From contig NC_082606.1 in assembly GCF_030936135.1 (NCBI RefSeq), positions 8,860,755 through 8,924,754 of the forward strand: 64,000 nucleotides of DNA, given 5' to 3'. Below are positions 38,101-48,038 of this stretch, in pieces (within the stretch, counting starts at the first letter, position 1; every line of letters starts with the position of its first letter). Under the pieces are notes generated by a model. That model worked only from the letters and a program-made list of their open reading frames with translations. It was not told the DNA's origin and made no database searches. The DNA comes from Gavia stellata. Lineage: Eukaryota; Chordata; Aves; Gaviiformes; Gaviidae. The position numbers and the translations under genes were made by a program.

Positions 38101-41100
38101 TCTGTGGAAGCAGAGCGGTATTGCTGGGACTCAAGGACATGAGAGCAAGCCCTGGTATTTCACATCTTGGGGAAATCTCCATGACTTGTCCAAGCAGCCA
38201 GACTTTACACTGCATATTTAGGCCCTTAAAAGCAGGGATACAGGCAGGAAGAGTCAGAGAGTACTTTGGGAGTTGCGAAAAGTGGTTGCATTTGCCCTTC
38301 ATTACAGGTAGGGATCTCATTGCCCATGAAAACATTAGAGGGTTGTTTATGGTTTTTCTGTAGTCTTGTACAGTTCCTCCTGCCCCCCTTTAATATTTTC
38401 ACATACGGTTAGTTTGGGTGTTGCTTATAAAAGTAGTAAATAAACTTTTCAGATAAGAGGCTGATTAATAAATTGATGGTGTCTTTCTAAAGGTCTTTAA
38501 TTTGGAGTGTATTTTAGAACTCAGTTTCGTTTCCAATCTCTTTATTCACAAAGGAAGTCTGCTTATTAATTTATCTGCTGCATTTCGTAATAATGTGTTT
38601 TATAATGGGTTAGAAACTCTTTCCATACAAAGCCATATTTTTGCTATGTTTGTGTATTATGTAGGGCCTTAATTCAGACTGGGCTCCTAAGCATTCTTTC
38701 AATAGGGACAGTAATGCTAACAGCAACAAAAACAGAGGCACGTTAGATCTACTAAAATTCAGGGCATTAGCTCTGCAAGAATTCAAGTTGCAGGAAACTC
38801 CTGTTCTCCCAGGAAAGAGCAATCTTCATCTAATTGCATGTTTAATATTTGCTGTCTGTTGTTAAATCAGATAGTACTTAAAATTTTTAAGTGAGATAAA
38901 AATACAGCGTACCAGTCAAGTAATTTTTAAATACTTTAAAAGCACATGGCTCTTATTTTATCATTAATTAAATATTTGGGGGGGACAGGGGGGATTTCTG
39001 TACATTACGATTTAATCAAACTTGGAGTAATAAAAAATGGCTATATCCGTTCTCCTGATAATCTCCTGGGACACAACCAATATCCTCTTGGGTTCAAATG
39101 GATTTCCCTTTATTTTTTTCAGCCTTGCTATCTAATAAAATAAGGGTTTGAAAAAAACCCTTATCATTTAGTTAATTAGGATAGACATGAGCCTTAAAAT
39201 GATTGCCATTTTGAAAGCATTTTTTTAATGACAGAAAGCATTACTACTTGGCGACATGTATGTAAATTTAATAACTTTTTCAATTAATTGTGTATATAAA
39301 GCTTTTAAAACACATAAAGATCTGGTTCAAATTGCTCTGTGGGAAAAAATACAGTGAAAATATTGAGGGACAGACTATGCTGTGTTATATAAACTGATGC
39401 TTTTAAATTTTTATTATTGCTTTTGCACATGCAATAGGAGACAAATAAAAGCTTGAAATCACCTAGAGAGAATGCAAAGGTCTGCATTCTCTCATATTTT
39501 ATTATGATTAATATTGCACTCTTCATCCTGAAATGCTAAAATGCTTTTCTTTCCTGAATTATATAGGGTAACTGGCTTGAGTCAGTTTCTTCAGTGAAGA
39601 TTATTTTTATTTTCTTACTAAGTTTTAGAAATTCAGGACAGAAAGGAAATGAAACATTTCATATTCAGATACAAACTTTCAGGACTGAAACATGGCCCCT
39701 TGCAAAGGGGCTAGGAAGAAAAGTCTGGACAAGGGAAGAAAATCTAACCTAGTAGCTTCCTGAGGAGAAAAAGAGCCTATTCAGGTGCTGCTTCCCTCCC
39801 AGGTTACTCATTTATTCTTGATCTGAGATGTGCTTCTCTGCTTTGCTTCCTACACCAACTGAAAAGATTAAAATCTTTCTAAACTCTTAAAATGTGTGTA
39901 GTCTCTGTAACGGTGCTCGGGGAATTGTACCATTCAGAGAGAGTGCAGGAGTGGGCATTGCAGTTTCTGAGAAAGGAGGTTTTCTGTCCTCTCTCAGGAG
40001 GATAAGGATACATGTATCTTTTCTTTTACTCTTTCCTTTGGGTGCAGGAACAGGGTGGCTGGATCTTTGCTGTGCCCTCATGGTGCATGGTTATGAGTAA
40101 TTAAAGCCTCTTCCTAAGCTGTTTTCTGTTGGGAAAAAAAAGTGAATGCTTTTAATAGTAAAGAAGCCTTTGAGGAATGGGTTAGAGGAACTGAATCAAC
40201 TTTGCCTTTAAACCAGCCCATGGATTGGAGAGCTTACTAGAATTCACTTTTAGCCAGAATGGTTTATTGAAGTGTTGAGGTCACAAAGATATAAACTCAC
40301 TGTATGGCATGAACTGCATTTATTATCTTTTATTCTGTTCTCCAACTGTTTATGACAGTTTTAAAAAGTTATTACTTTTATTACCTTTTTTTTATTTGGC
40401 GAAACTTTTGAAAAAAACAGCCTGTAAATTTGTGCCTGTAAAACATAAATTCAAGTTTTGCACTCCCAGTTCTATGTTGGAAGGATGCAAGTCTTCTGTG
40501 AGGCTCACAGAAGACTGTAGGAGAGTGCCTGCACTTCAGACCTATAGATGCAAACTTTCCGGAAAAAAATGCATCTACAGAAAAAGGTCTTGGAAAATTA
40601 AGTTCAATTTACTGGAACCTCTTGGTTAAACAATGAGAGCTGAGTTATGTGTTCGGGCTGATGTTGCAAAGATGAAGATAATTCTCTTTTAAAACTTTCA
40701 TGCAACACAGAACATCTGAGTCACCTGAAAGTTTAAAACGTCATATACTGGAAAACTTAAGTTTGTATTGAAAACAAAAGATTTCCTGTGACTTTTCAGA
40801 ATTATTTGCTGTAATAAACATTTCAGGGTAAAAGAACAATTAGGTAACCTTCCTTTCAGTTCTTTCACACTGCTAACTATTCAGTTGAATTGAAAAATGA
40901 CTTCAGGGACACAGAAGCATTGTCTAGAAAAAAGAAGTTAATTGATTTTGATAATAGTAAAATTACAGAAATAATACCAGTGTGCAAGAACACCTCCTTA
41001 ATCTCAGCACAACTAAGGGTCTTCATTACCACTTTGACTTCTGTTTGCAATGCTGGTTTAATGCAGTAGCAAGAAAGAGGAACAGTTTGTACATCTTCAG

Positions 41101-44100
41101 CAGAATCATTTTCAAAATTTCATGCCATCAAAATATATGCAACTGGTACATTTGCAGAAACAGAAAGGACTTTGAGTTGGTGATGACCGGGAAAGGAAGC
41201 ATCTTATTCCCATAAAATGAGCGGTTTTGGTCTGGAAGCACAGGATTAAATTCTATGACAGTAGATTAGTGAGTGACTTCTATTATTTATTGGTTGTACT
41301 ATAGTATTGCTGCTAGAGACCCTAATGTATGGATCTCTGTGACATAAGAGCCACTTTTCAGAGTGCAAACACTGCTAAGGCCCATGGTATTTGTAGCATT
41401 ACATAATATTTAAAAAGCTGTTGAGTGACATATCAAAATACCAATTTTAAATATGTTTTAATAACCTTTTTAATCTAGTTTTGACAAACTTAAGTTCACC
41501 GTCTAAAAGCTAATTATACAAGACTCTGTAGTCCAGGAAATTCATTGCTGATGGCAAACAAGGTAGCTGTTAGAGGCTACTGCTATTTAATTTTGTACCT
41601 TAAACAAAACTTGCTGTAAGCAATTTCATCCTATACAAAGAAAGAGTCTCCCTTTCAAAAAAATTTAGACCACAGAATTTATCTTTGTTTAAAATGTCTA
41701 AGTAGTAATTTTGTATTGAACGCTAAACACTTATTTAAGGAGTAAATGATCAAAAGCTACATTTGCTTTCATATAATAACATCATGTAATGAGGATTCTA
41801 ATGCATGTTTGGAATAAGGGATATATATTACTGTACAGTATTGTAATTAACATGCATGGGAATGTACGGCCACAAAAAGAAAGGTATGGAAAAGTTGTTT
41901 ACATTTTAATCTTCTGGACTGAACAAATCCATGGAATGTCATACTTAAAGATTTTTCAGGCAAGACTAAACTCCCCAACAAAGCAGGAGTGATAACTTAC
42001 ATAATAAAGTGGTCAGAATATGAAAACAAGACAAAAAGATTTTGAGCAAAAGATAAATAGCCTTCCTTCTCATTAATTTGACTGTTTGCAGTGTGGGGTG
42101 TCATGCATTCAACTCGTGCTCATGCACTGCATCCTCCACGCACACACAAACATTTGCTTCAGTGGGAGTTTTGCAAGAGGCTCTCCACCTCCAGTTGGAG
42201 ACTAGGCTTTGGGATAGAAATATATATACTACCCACTTGTCTTTATATTTTAAATGGAAGCCTGTGTTCTCTTTCAGCAAGGAAGTGTACACTGCTCTGG
42301 ACTTAGGAGATACTGGCTCCTGTGCAGCTCCTTTCTGGGAAACTGTTTAGTAAGATGCTCTTGAGAGTGAAGATGAAATACAAACTATGTTAGGTGAGCG
42401 GTAGCTGGTAAAGGAAGCCACATGGCCCATTTGGCTTCTGTTTTTAGAACTTTTCCAATTCAGATATAGTTAATGGCGTACGCCATAGTAAATCCCATTT
42501 TGTTTGAGAGCAATGCAGCCAAGTTCCAAAGGGGAAATATGGAGAGAAGCATGACTAAAAGCAGAGAGGCAGTTGCATAGGCGAGTTCCAGAGCGACTCA
42601 CTGAAAAGTTACATAAACCATCTATCTGATGCAGCATGGCTTCTTGACTCTTTTGTGCTGGCACCCAGATGTTGCTCCCCAGGAGCCCCAGGAGGAAATG
42701 TACTGAACCAGGAGACATGTTGGAGAATAAAAAGCTCTCCAGAGAGCTCTTTCTCAAGGGAGGCCTTGGGGGCAGCCCCAGCTACATAAGGCTGAGGCTG
42801 TGTCAGAGGCTGGGAAACGTGTGTGTGCACTGGCCTCTCAGCCATCATGGTACAAATGGGCAGGTGTTCTCCCACCTCAGGGACCTCTTGCATAGGTGTA
42901 GGCTGGATGGATCAGTACCACAAGTTGGTTCCAAACACACTGTGTAAAACCGACATTACTCAGTATCCATTTCCTGGAAAACAGTTGTCTCCTTTTCAAA
43001 TGTTCATTGAAAAATTTATGGGTAGATTGTGTTTTTTGTGGATATTTATTCTAAATTACAAATGGCACAATTAAACTTTGCAGGCTGGGGGTTTACCATG
43101 TGACAGCAACAAGGTAAATGCAAGAAATGGGCAGGAGTTTACAAATGATCTGCAAACATAGATACCCAGCATAATGTGTGCTCCTCATTGCCTGTACTGC
43201 AAATGTAACTTAGTCACGTTAAAACTGTTTTATAGAAATCACACAAGAGGTGAAGTGCAACATTTTCTTTTTCTCAGCTTGATGGAACCATCAAAAATGA
43301 ATAAGATATAGTTCAAGACAGTAACCAAAAGCTCAGTGTAACCAAAACCACATGCAATTTGCTTTTGGTTATGGACAGTACATTTTGGGTTTTCTGCCCC
43401 AGTTCTTGTTCCAGAGTGTAATTAGAGAAGCTGTGCTATGCCTTGGGGAATAATTCAAGGCTTGATACTGAAAGAAATACTTGTTCCTGCAGTAGAATAG
43501 GTCTAAGCGTAAAATAGCCTTATCACCAGTAGGATTACCCAGACAGGCGATAACGGCAGCTGCTCTGTATACCATCGGATCCGCCTATACAGCAGGGCAC
43601 TTCCAGGTTCCTAGAGTTTAGTGTTCCTCACTGAACCCTCAAAGAGGTTGAAATTGGGTGCTTTGATAGGCAGAGAGGGACTCACACAGGCTGTGTCTGT
43701 ATTATCAAGTCGTGCAGTGCAAGCAGCTGGTTCAGAGAACCTGACTATGGACATCTCAGGAGGGATTACTTAGGAGTATCTCCAGTCTGATCCACTGGAC
43801 TGAGCATCCATTAATGGTCAGGACGTTTGCTGTAATTATGGAGCTCACCTTCCACTTCAGTTTCATCTGAAAATAATTCAGTTTACGTGCTCTGAGACCG
43901 TGCTGCAAGGCAAACCACAGCATATTAAGTAGGGATGACCAAGAGATGTTACCCGAACTGTATACTCAGTGACTTTCTCAAGCCTTGTGGTCTCAAATCT
44001 GTTCAACATTGCAGGCAGAGCCCTTCTCACCCCCAGGTGAAGGCTTAGTTTTTGCCTGATGAGTAATTTCACTTTCTAGATGTCCTGAAATTAATCTTAG

Positions 44101-46438
44101 AGTTTGTACATTTTCCATTTTGGAAAATAATGTTGCAAGGCTTCAGAGTTACCAAAGATGGTAGTTTAAGGTCTTAATAGTATGTGGTCTGTGATGTTGT
44201 TCTCCAGAGAAAATAGAAATAGGTGATTTGGCAGAACAGAATTTCACCCAGCTAACTTTCAGAGGTGCTAGGTTGGTCACAGACTTAGGTACGGTCAGTT
44301 AGCGTTGACTTCCAGACAGAGCCTGTGGGTAATGGAAAGGCACCTGCCTTGCTCCCTGGCGCAGGTGCTTTTCACAGGCTGCAAAACCCATCACAGTGAC
44401 ATAAAATAGCTTTCAGCAAAGATCTGAATCAACCGTGCTGTAGCCCATGAACTCTTGTCTCACTTTCACTTTGTAATAGGATTGAGACATAGTAATACGA
44501 TGGTGGAAAAAAGCTATCACTTCTTTTGCACACATGGTGTCTGTTTTTCAAGGATTTATGCCCTCTGACTTACCAGGGTGCCCCTTTCAGTAGCTCCAAT
44601 TGAAGTTAAAGGTTTAATATTTATCTGTTCTTAAAGAGACACTACTTACTAGCTGACAGAGCCTAAAAGCAGTAGCAATAAATAACAGCAGAAAAGTCAG
44701 TTTCTTCACAGTAAATGCTTTGTACTGCCACTAACTTGCGCAGTCTAAACATAAATGGAAGTATCCAAGCACTGAGAGAGCTGCAGTTCAATTCATGTGA
44801 GGCTCTTCTCTGCTTTAAGCCAAGGTTGAAACTAGAAAGGGTAAGACAGAATTGAGAAACTCAGTCAGATTATCAACAACAATTTTGTAGCTTCATTTTC
44901 TGCTATATTCATATGGTGAATATACTAGAAAATGGGCTCTGGGTTTGCATTTCCTTCTAGTCTTATGCAGCAGGACATTAAATAATAGCATTTGTGGTCT
45001 AATCTGCACTTTAATACGTTTTCTTCACTTGCTTAATTGTATTAATGGAAAGAGGAGAATGATCTTGTGGCGAGGACAGAGTGCTGGAAGTCAGGTGATC
45101 TGGGTTATATTCAGACTTCTGCCACAGGCTTCCTGTGCAGTCTGCTGTAATCAGGTTTGCTAATATATAAAATGAAGATAATGACATTTCTCCTCCTTAC
45201 CAGGGTGTTGTGACACTTAATTCATTAATGTTTGTAAAGTGCTTTGTGCTCTTGCTTCTAAATGTGCTCCTTACTGTAATAATGTCTTATGGATGGTATT
45301 AAATTTGAGAATAATGTTACTTTACTGCCTGCGCACTTCAGTCGGCTGAAGTGTAGTAAAGACCATTATTTTCATGTATTTTATGAGCTACTGGAATTTT
45401 TAGATGACTTACTTGAAATTTTGCTAATACAGTTACAGTTATAAAATATACTATGTCAGTATAATGCCTGCTTCTTATTTTTTCTGTCTTTTCACTATGA
45501 TGAAATATGTAGCAATAAGCAAGACTGTCTTGTTCAGACTAAAAGGAGGAAGAAAGAGTTTGGCATAAATACTCTAGCTGCTTGACTTTCAGCTCTGCTA
45601 CTGAGCCTGCTCTCTACCCTGGTAAGTCACCAAACAGCTCTGTGTCCCAGTGCAAAATGCACAGAAAAATTGAGCAAGAAATTAAGTAAAAAAACCCTGG
45701 GGATATGAAAATGGGGAGTTTTGGTATTTACCTAAATTGTAGCGGCACTACAGGATCAAGCAGCTGTATAATTTATGTAGAACAATTAAAAACAACAACA
45801 AAAAAAATAGTTAACTTACAAAATCTCTGAAGGTTCAGCACTGCAACTCCCAATAAATTCACTACAAATCACACAGCTAAATTTCTATATTGCACAGGCA
45901 AATAACTCAGCTAAAATTCTCTTAATGTGCAATACAGTATGTTTGTTAAAGCAAATGGAAGTTGTGCATAGAAGTGAAAGTAGAATAAACTGCTGAGTTT
46001 TTTAAAAGCAAGAGTATTATTAACATTCATTGTGCATATCTGGATTTTTCAGAATGTGAGAGTTCACTGAAATTCTGCCCCTATATGAAATCAAATGTTT
46101 ATCAGACAATTGTAATACATAAAGCTATCTGTTTTTAATAGCCAGTGATAATTACATCAGGTGAAGAAAGGAATTACAAACTTACCATAAATAGAAGCAA
46201 TTCATTCAAGGCTGTACAATGTTTGTCGTGCAGTAACCACGCTGCTGGTACAGTACAAGAAAAAGCATGCATGCCCCCTTACAAGCACTGTCCAACATTA
46301 GATTAGTAGGAAGAAAGGAAAGCAGCTGACACTTACTATCAATATAAAAGTTCCCAGGAATTCTGAGAGGGCTTCTTTAACCAAGCTGTTCTTCAAGGCA
46401 AATTTCTCCTTTAAACTGCTTTTGCTTTTCCGGCTCAT
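19939..46438 (-). CDS. AQP9: Aquaporin-9 (aquaglyceroporin), complete six-exon coding region
   Basis: AQP9 is a plasma-membrane channel for water, glycerol, urea and other small neutral solutes; in mammals it supplies hepatocytes with glycerol. Joining complement(46337..46438, 33667..33793, 29946..30083, 27437..27555, 25573..25790, 19939..20101) gives an open frame of 867 nt, or 288 residues; human AQP9 has 295. Every junction is GT-AG and phases agree. The two NPA motifs are at residues 81-83 and 213-215. Asp217 follows Arg216 in the second (NPARD), which marks a glycerol-conducting aquaporin rather than a water-only one. Six hydrophobic segments (about 24-41, 55-73, 100-121, 162-178, 188-206, 241-263) and two half-helices fit the hourglass fold. 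The N-terminus is basic and the C-terminal tail acidic. Loop C carries N-glycosylation sequons at Asn130 and Asn139. The C-terminal motif KYEL is shared with human AQP9, which favours AQP9 over AQP3, 7 or 10. Introns total about 25.6 kb. Confidence 0.97.
22450..22585. promoter_or_regulatory. Orphan CpG-dense islet inside AQP9 intron 5
   Basis: About 130 bp has very high G+C with more than twenty CpG dinucleotides by eye (runs such as gccggcggcggccggg), embedded in sequence that is otherwise CpG-poor and AT-rich. It overlaps the end of a plus-strand open frame (22225-22692) that I do not recognise. On the plus strand the islet ends in a donor-like site (gcgag/gtaaat, GT at 22579-22580). It could be the promoter and first exon of an unannotated plus-strand transcript, a regulatory CpG element, or a GC-rich insertion. 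Function is unknown. Confidence 0.55.
24506..24521. repeat. 16-nt A homopolymer
   Basis: A run of sixteen A residues in AQP9 intron 5. The sequence after it (gtacagtctaatggtacagt) does not identify a retroposed element convincingly. Confidence 0.7.
24998..25028. repeat. 31-bp alternating purine-pyrimidine tract (potential Z-DNA)
   Basis: Every base from 24998 to 25028 alternates purine and pyrimidine, mostly GT, GC and CA steps with four CpG-containing steps, centred on tgcgtgcgcacacgca, which is also close to palindromic. Such tracts favour left-handed DNA. It lies in AQP9 intron 5, about 0.6 kb before exon 5 in genomic coordinates. Confidence 0.75.
25573..25790 (-). CDS. AQP9: AQP9 coding exon 5 with second NPA motif (residues 163-234)
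   Basis: The exon encodes helix 4, the conserved AIFDTRN turn, the [13 protein letters not shown] helix 5 and half-helix E with NPARD (residues 213-217), ending GWGMEVF plus two bases. Its 218 nt close in phase 2. Cys210 and Arg216 match the AQP9 filter. Thr201 replaces the alanine of human AQP9 at the helix-5 filter position. The acceptor is cattggccag and the donor gtaagt. Confidence 0.97.
25791..27436 (-). other. AQP9: AQP9 intron 4 (1.65 kb)
   Basis: Plain AT-rich intronic sequence joins exon 4 to exon 5. Apart from part of an old-repeat relic near 27090-27162 I see nothing distinctive in it. Confidence 0.85.
27090..27162. repeat. Relic of an old interspersed repeat
   Basis: The stretch containing gatgtaaatggacatagctc, followed by tatggag and then gctgattta, resembles a motif family I remember as frequent in bird, turtle and crocodilian introns (TGTAAAT, GACATAGCTC, TCAATGGAG, GATTTACACCAG). 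The assignment rests on memory of the motif, not on an alignment, and I cannot name the family. Confidence 0.4.
27437..27555 (-). CDS. AQP9: AQP9 coding exon 4 (loop C, residues 123-162)
   Basis: This exon encodes the extracellular loop C and the start of helix 4, ending GFADQ in phase 0 before a gtaagt donor. It includes the block [17 protein letters not shown], which is nearly identical in human AQP9. Two N-X-T sequons are present: Asn139 at the conserved position, and Asn130 (NGT), which I do not recall in the human protein. The acceptor is ttttctatag. Confidence 0.95.
28828..28858. repeat. Short tandem repeat, 13-bp unit, 2.4 copies
   Basis: The unit gcaggacactcct occurs twice exactly, followed by gcagg. 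This is a small perfect tandem duplication in AQP9 intron 3. Confidence 0.8.
29015..29092. repeat. C/A-rich low-complexity tract with (CAAA)n core
   Basis: This strand consists almost only of C and A, with runs of cccc and repeated aaac units. On the minus strand, the transcribed strand sense of AQP9, it is G/T-rich with several G runs. Confidence 0.75.
29946..30083 (-). CDS. AQP9: AQP9 coding exon 3 with first NPA motif (residues 77-122)
   Basis: The exon encodes [12 protein letters not shown], which is half-helix B with the first NPA (residues 81-83), then loop B and helix 3 ending in VFGIYY. The acceptor is a good polypyrimidine tract (ttatttttcag) and the donor is gtgagt. The length of 138 nt links phase 1 to phase 1 and the split codon for Asp123 is completed by exon 4. 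Confidence 0.97.
30084..33666 (-). other. AQP9: AQP9 intron 2 (3.6 kb)
   Basis: AT-rich intron between exons 2 and 3. Only short, unrecognisable open frames occur. An imperfect repeat of the phrase gtgtattat is visible near 32780-32812. Nothing else stands out. Confidence 0.85.
33667..33793 (-). CDS. AQP9: AQP9 coding exon 2 (residues 35-76 plus one base)
   Basis: The acceptor (…aaaatatag) precedes codons for the LGCGC motif that ends helix 1, followed by loop A and helix 2. Phe61, in VGF, is the equivalent of human Phe64 in the aromatic/arginine selectivity filter. The exon is 127 nt and leaves one base (G) of the codon for Gly77. The donor is gtaagc. Loop A differs from human (AHGGPMTV here). 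Confidence 0.95.
36735..36835. repeat. Relic of an old interspersed repeat
   Basis: The order of motifs (…gcacccacacaaactcattg, then gagtcaatgggagttt, then acagtagaatatagccaga) matches the same old repeat style noted at 27090 and 1170. It is heavily diverged, and the family is not determined. Confidence 0.35.
44321..44379. repeat. Imperfect inverted repeat with 12-bp and 7-bp arms
   Basis: The sequence aaaggcacctgc (44336-44347) pairs with gcaggtgctttt (44361-44372) with one mismatch around a 13-nt loop. Directly outside, gcctgtg (44321-44327) pairs with cacaggc (44373-44379), with an 8-nt bulge on the left arm. Confidence 0.65.
45062..45250 (+). mobile_element. MIR-type (CORE-SINE) fossil
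   Basis: The order of diagnostic segments follows the MIR consensus in sense orientation: ggtgatctgggttatattcag, cttctgccacaggc, aaaatgaagataatgaca, ctccttaccagggtgttgtg and ttcattaatgtttgtaaagt followed by gctttg. These correspond to the promoter-distal body, the CORE and the 3' segment of MIR. It is a tRNA-derived, L2-mobilised SINE, long inactive, lying in AQP9 intron 1. Confidence 0.82.
45581..45660 (+). mobile_element. Second, shorter MIR-like fragment
   Basis: The phrase cttgactttcagctctgcta, followed by ccctggtaagtcac, then cagctctgtgtcccag and tgcaaaatg, parallels the central part of MIR (cagctctgccactgac, ttgggcaagtcac, ctctgtgcctcagt, tgtaaaatg). It lies about 330 bp after the better copy and lacks a recognisable 3' end. 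Confidence 0.55.
46337..46438 (-). CDS. AQP9: AQP9 coding exon 1 (residues 1-34)
   Basis: The exon encodes the basic cytosolic N-terminus (begins [12 protein letters not shown]) and the first half of membrane helix 1 (EFLGTFILI). The start is supported by an A at -3, by an in-frame TAG upstream within the leader, and by a TATA box about 235 nt further upstream. The exon ends in phase 0 at a consensus donor (gtaagt, complement of 46331-46336). Confidence 0.94.
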
Positions 46439-46670
46439 TTTGGCTTCCTCTATTGCTCTGGTGCCCTAGTTACAAATACACACAAAATTTGCTCTGTATT
46501 CGTCCCTGCTTCAGCTGAACTTTGACACTTTTACTTATACATTGAAATATGAGATTTCATCTTGTACAGCCAGTGAAATCATCTGACTGCAGGCATTGAC
46601 AGAACCAACTCAACATGCCCTAACAATTCATCATGAGTTTTCCATCCTGTGCCTTCTCTGAGTACACTTC

Positions 46671-46678
46671 TATTTATA
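46671..46678 (-). promoter_or_regulatory. AQP9: AQP9 core promoter, TATA box
   Basis: On the minus strand the octamer TATAAATA is a perfect TATA-box match. It would place transcription initiation near 46640-46648 and give a 5' leader of about 200 nt in the same exon as the ATG at 46438. About 60 bp further upstream (46740-46748) is the palindrome TAATGATTA, a homeodomain-dimer-type or HNF1-like site that would suit a liver-expressed gene. No CpG island accompanies this promoter, in contrast to ALDH1A2. An additional upstream noncoding exon cannot be excluded. Confidence 0.7.
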
Positions 46679-48007
46679 CTGGTTAGATAATACCAGTAAG
46701 TTCACAATCAGAACTCTTCTTTTTTCTTGCAGAATGGATTAATCATTACCTTTCCTGCTATGTTACTTTTTTTCCCTGGTAAAAATGAATAAAACGTTGT
46801 TCCTGTCACTCTGATCACAAAGAAAGGCAAAAAGAGAAACCACAAAGTAAGGAATCAAAATATGGTTGAAAATTTCTCTCTGACCTAGATTGGGATTGAA
46901 ACCATGCTACTATTGGCTGTCCAAAAAACTTTTCAAGGGGAGGTTGTAAAAGAGAGTGAATGCTTGTGCAAATGCTGTTCTCTACCCTGTAAACAAAAGC
47001 TTGTATCTTGTCACTTCTGAGGGATTTCAGAGGCTAATGAGGAATCTTACCTTGGTGTAGTATGTTGAATTTATATATTCACTCACAATAATCTTTTTGG
47101 ACTAAATGTCTTGCTCTCTAGTGACCCACCCTGTTTACAAAAGAGCAATGAGGCAGAATAAATTAGGAACATTTAATGAAATCTGCTTTGGTCCAGTGGG
47201 TCCCTATAATGCAGTATAGGCAAGTGAGGCACTGAGTTACTATATGTCTCCAATATGTTTAGTTTAAAAGTGCGTAGGTGCTACCATATGAAGCATTATA
47301 ATATTATTTTCCATGCTCCTAAGACATGAAGTTGCTGAATATCTCAAAGAATTGGGCCTCTTAGAGAAAAATACTACACTCTTAATCTCTTAAACGTCTC
47401 GAATGGTTTTATCACATGTGACACAGGCTTCACTAACACACCGTCTGGTTGATTTACAAGTAGTTTCTGTCGTTTGACTTGACACCAAAACCTTAGCCCA
47501 ATTCTGGTAGATTATTTTGGCATGTGCTGTAGATGCTCGGTGCCTTGGTTTGTATCTGTCCTAAAGCTTTTTCAACCTTGGTGGTAAATATGTTTAGGTC
47601 TGTCAGTACTGTTGTCTGCTGTGAATAAGACAGAGCTTTACAGGATTCGGCAAATAGGCCACTTCTGTTATCCCATCAGTGCTCTTCCTTGCCTCAAACT
47701 AGCACCTGATGCATGTTCCTTGCAGCTGTAGTCACTTTACCACCACCAGTTTCATTCCTTAACCACTCAGTTCACCTCCACCACCCAGTTTTAATCCTTA
47801 ATTGCTTTTCTGTGTCCTTTTACCCACCTTTCAACTACCTCTGCATTCAAACATCACTCTGCCTTTAGCTGATTCAGAAAATGCTGGTCTGTGGAAAGCC
47901 ACATAGCTGATGAATTGTGACATGACTGCATCTGTACTCGTTCTGCACCAGCCAGGGTGAGCACCTGTGCAGCAGCAGACACGCTCTGTTGTAGGAGTGC
48001 TACAAGT

Positions 48008-48038
48008 CCTGCACTACAGGACCTGCCTGTGGTGCAGG
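48008..48038. repeat. Inverted repeat, 13-bp stem and 5-nt loop
   Basis: cctgcactacagg and cctgtggtgcagg pair over 13 positions, with one G.T pair, around the loop acctg. This could form a compact hairpin in DNA or RNA. Confidence 0.7.

Larger units (their letters stand above)
33794..46336 (-). other. AQP9: AQP9 intron 1 (12.5 kb)
   Basis: The longest AQP9 intron. It holds two MIR-type SINE fossils (45062-45250 and 45581-45660), an old-repeat relic (about 36735-36835) and an imperfect inverted repeat (44321-44379). The rest is AT-rich with no exon-like conserved reading frame that I can recognise. Confidence 0.85.
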
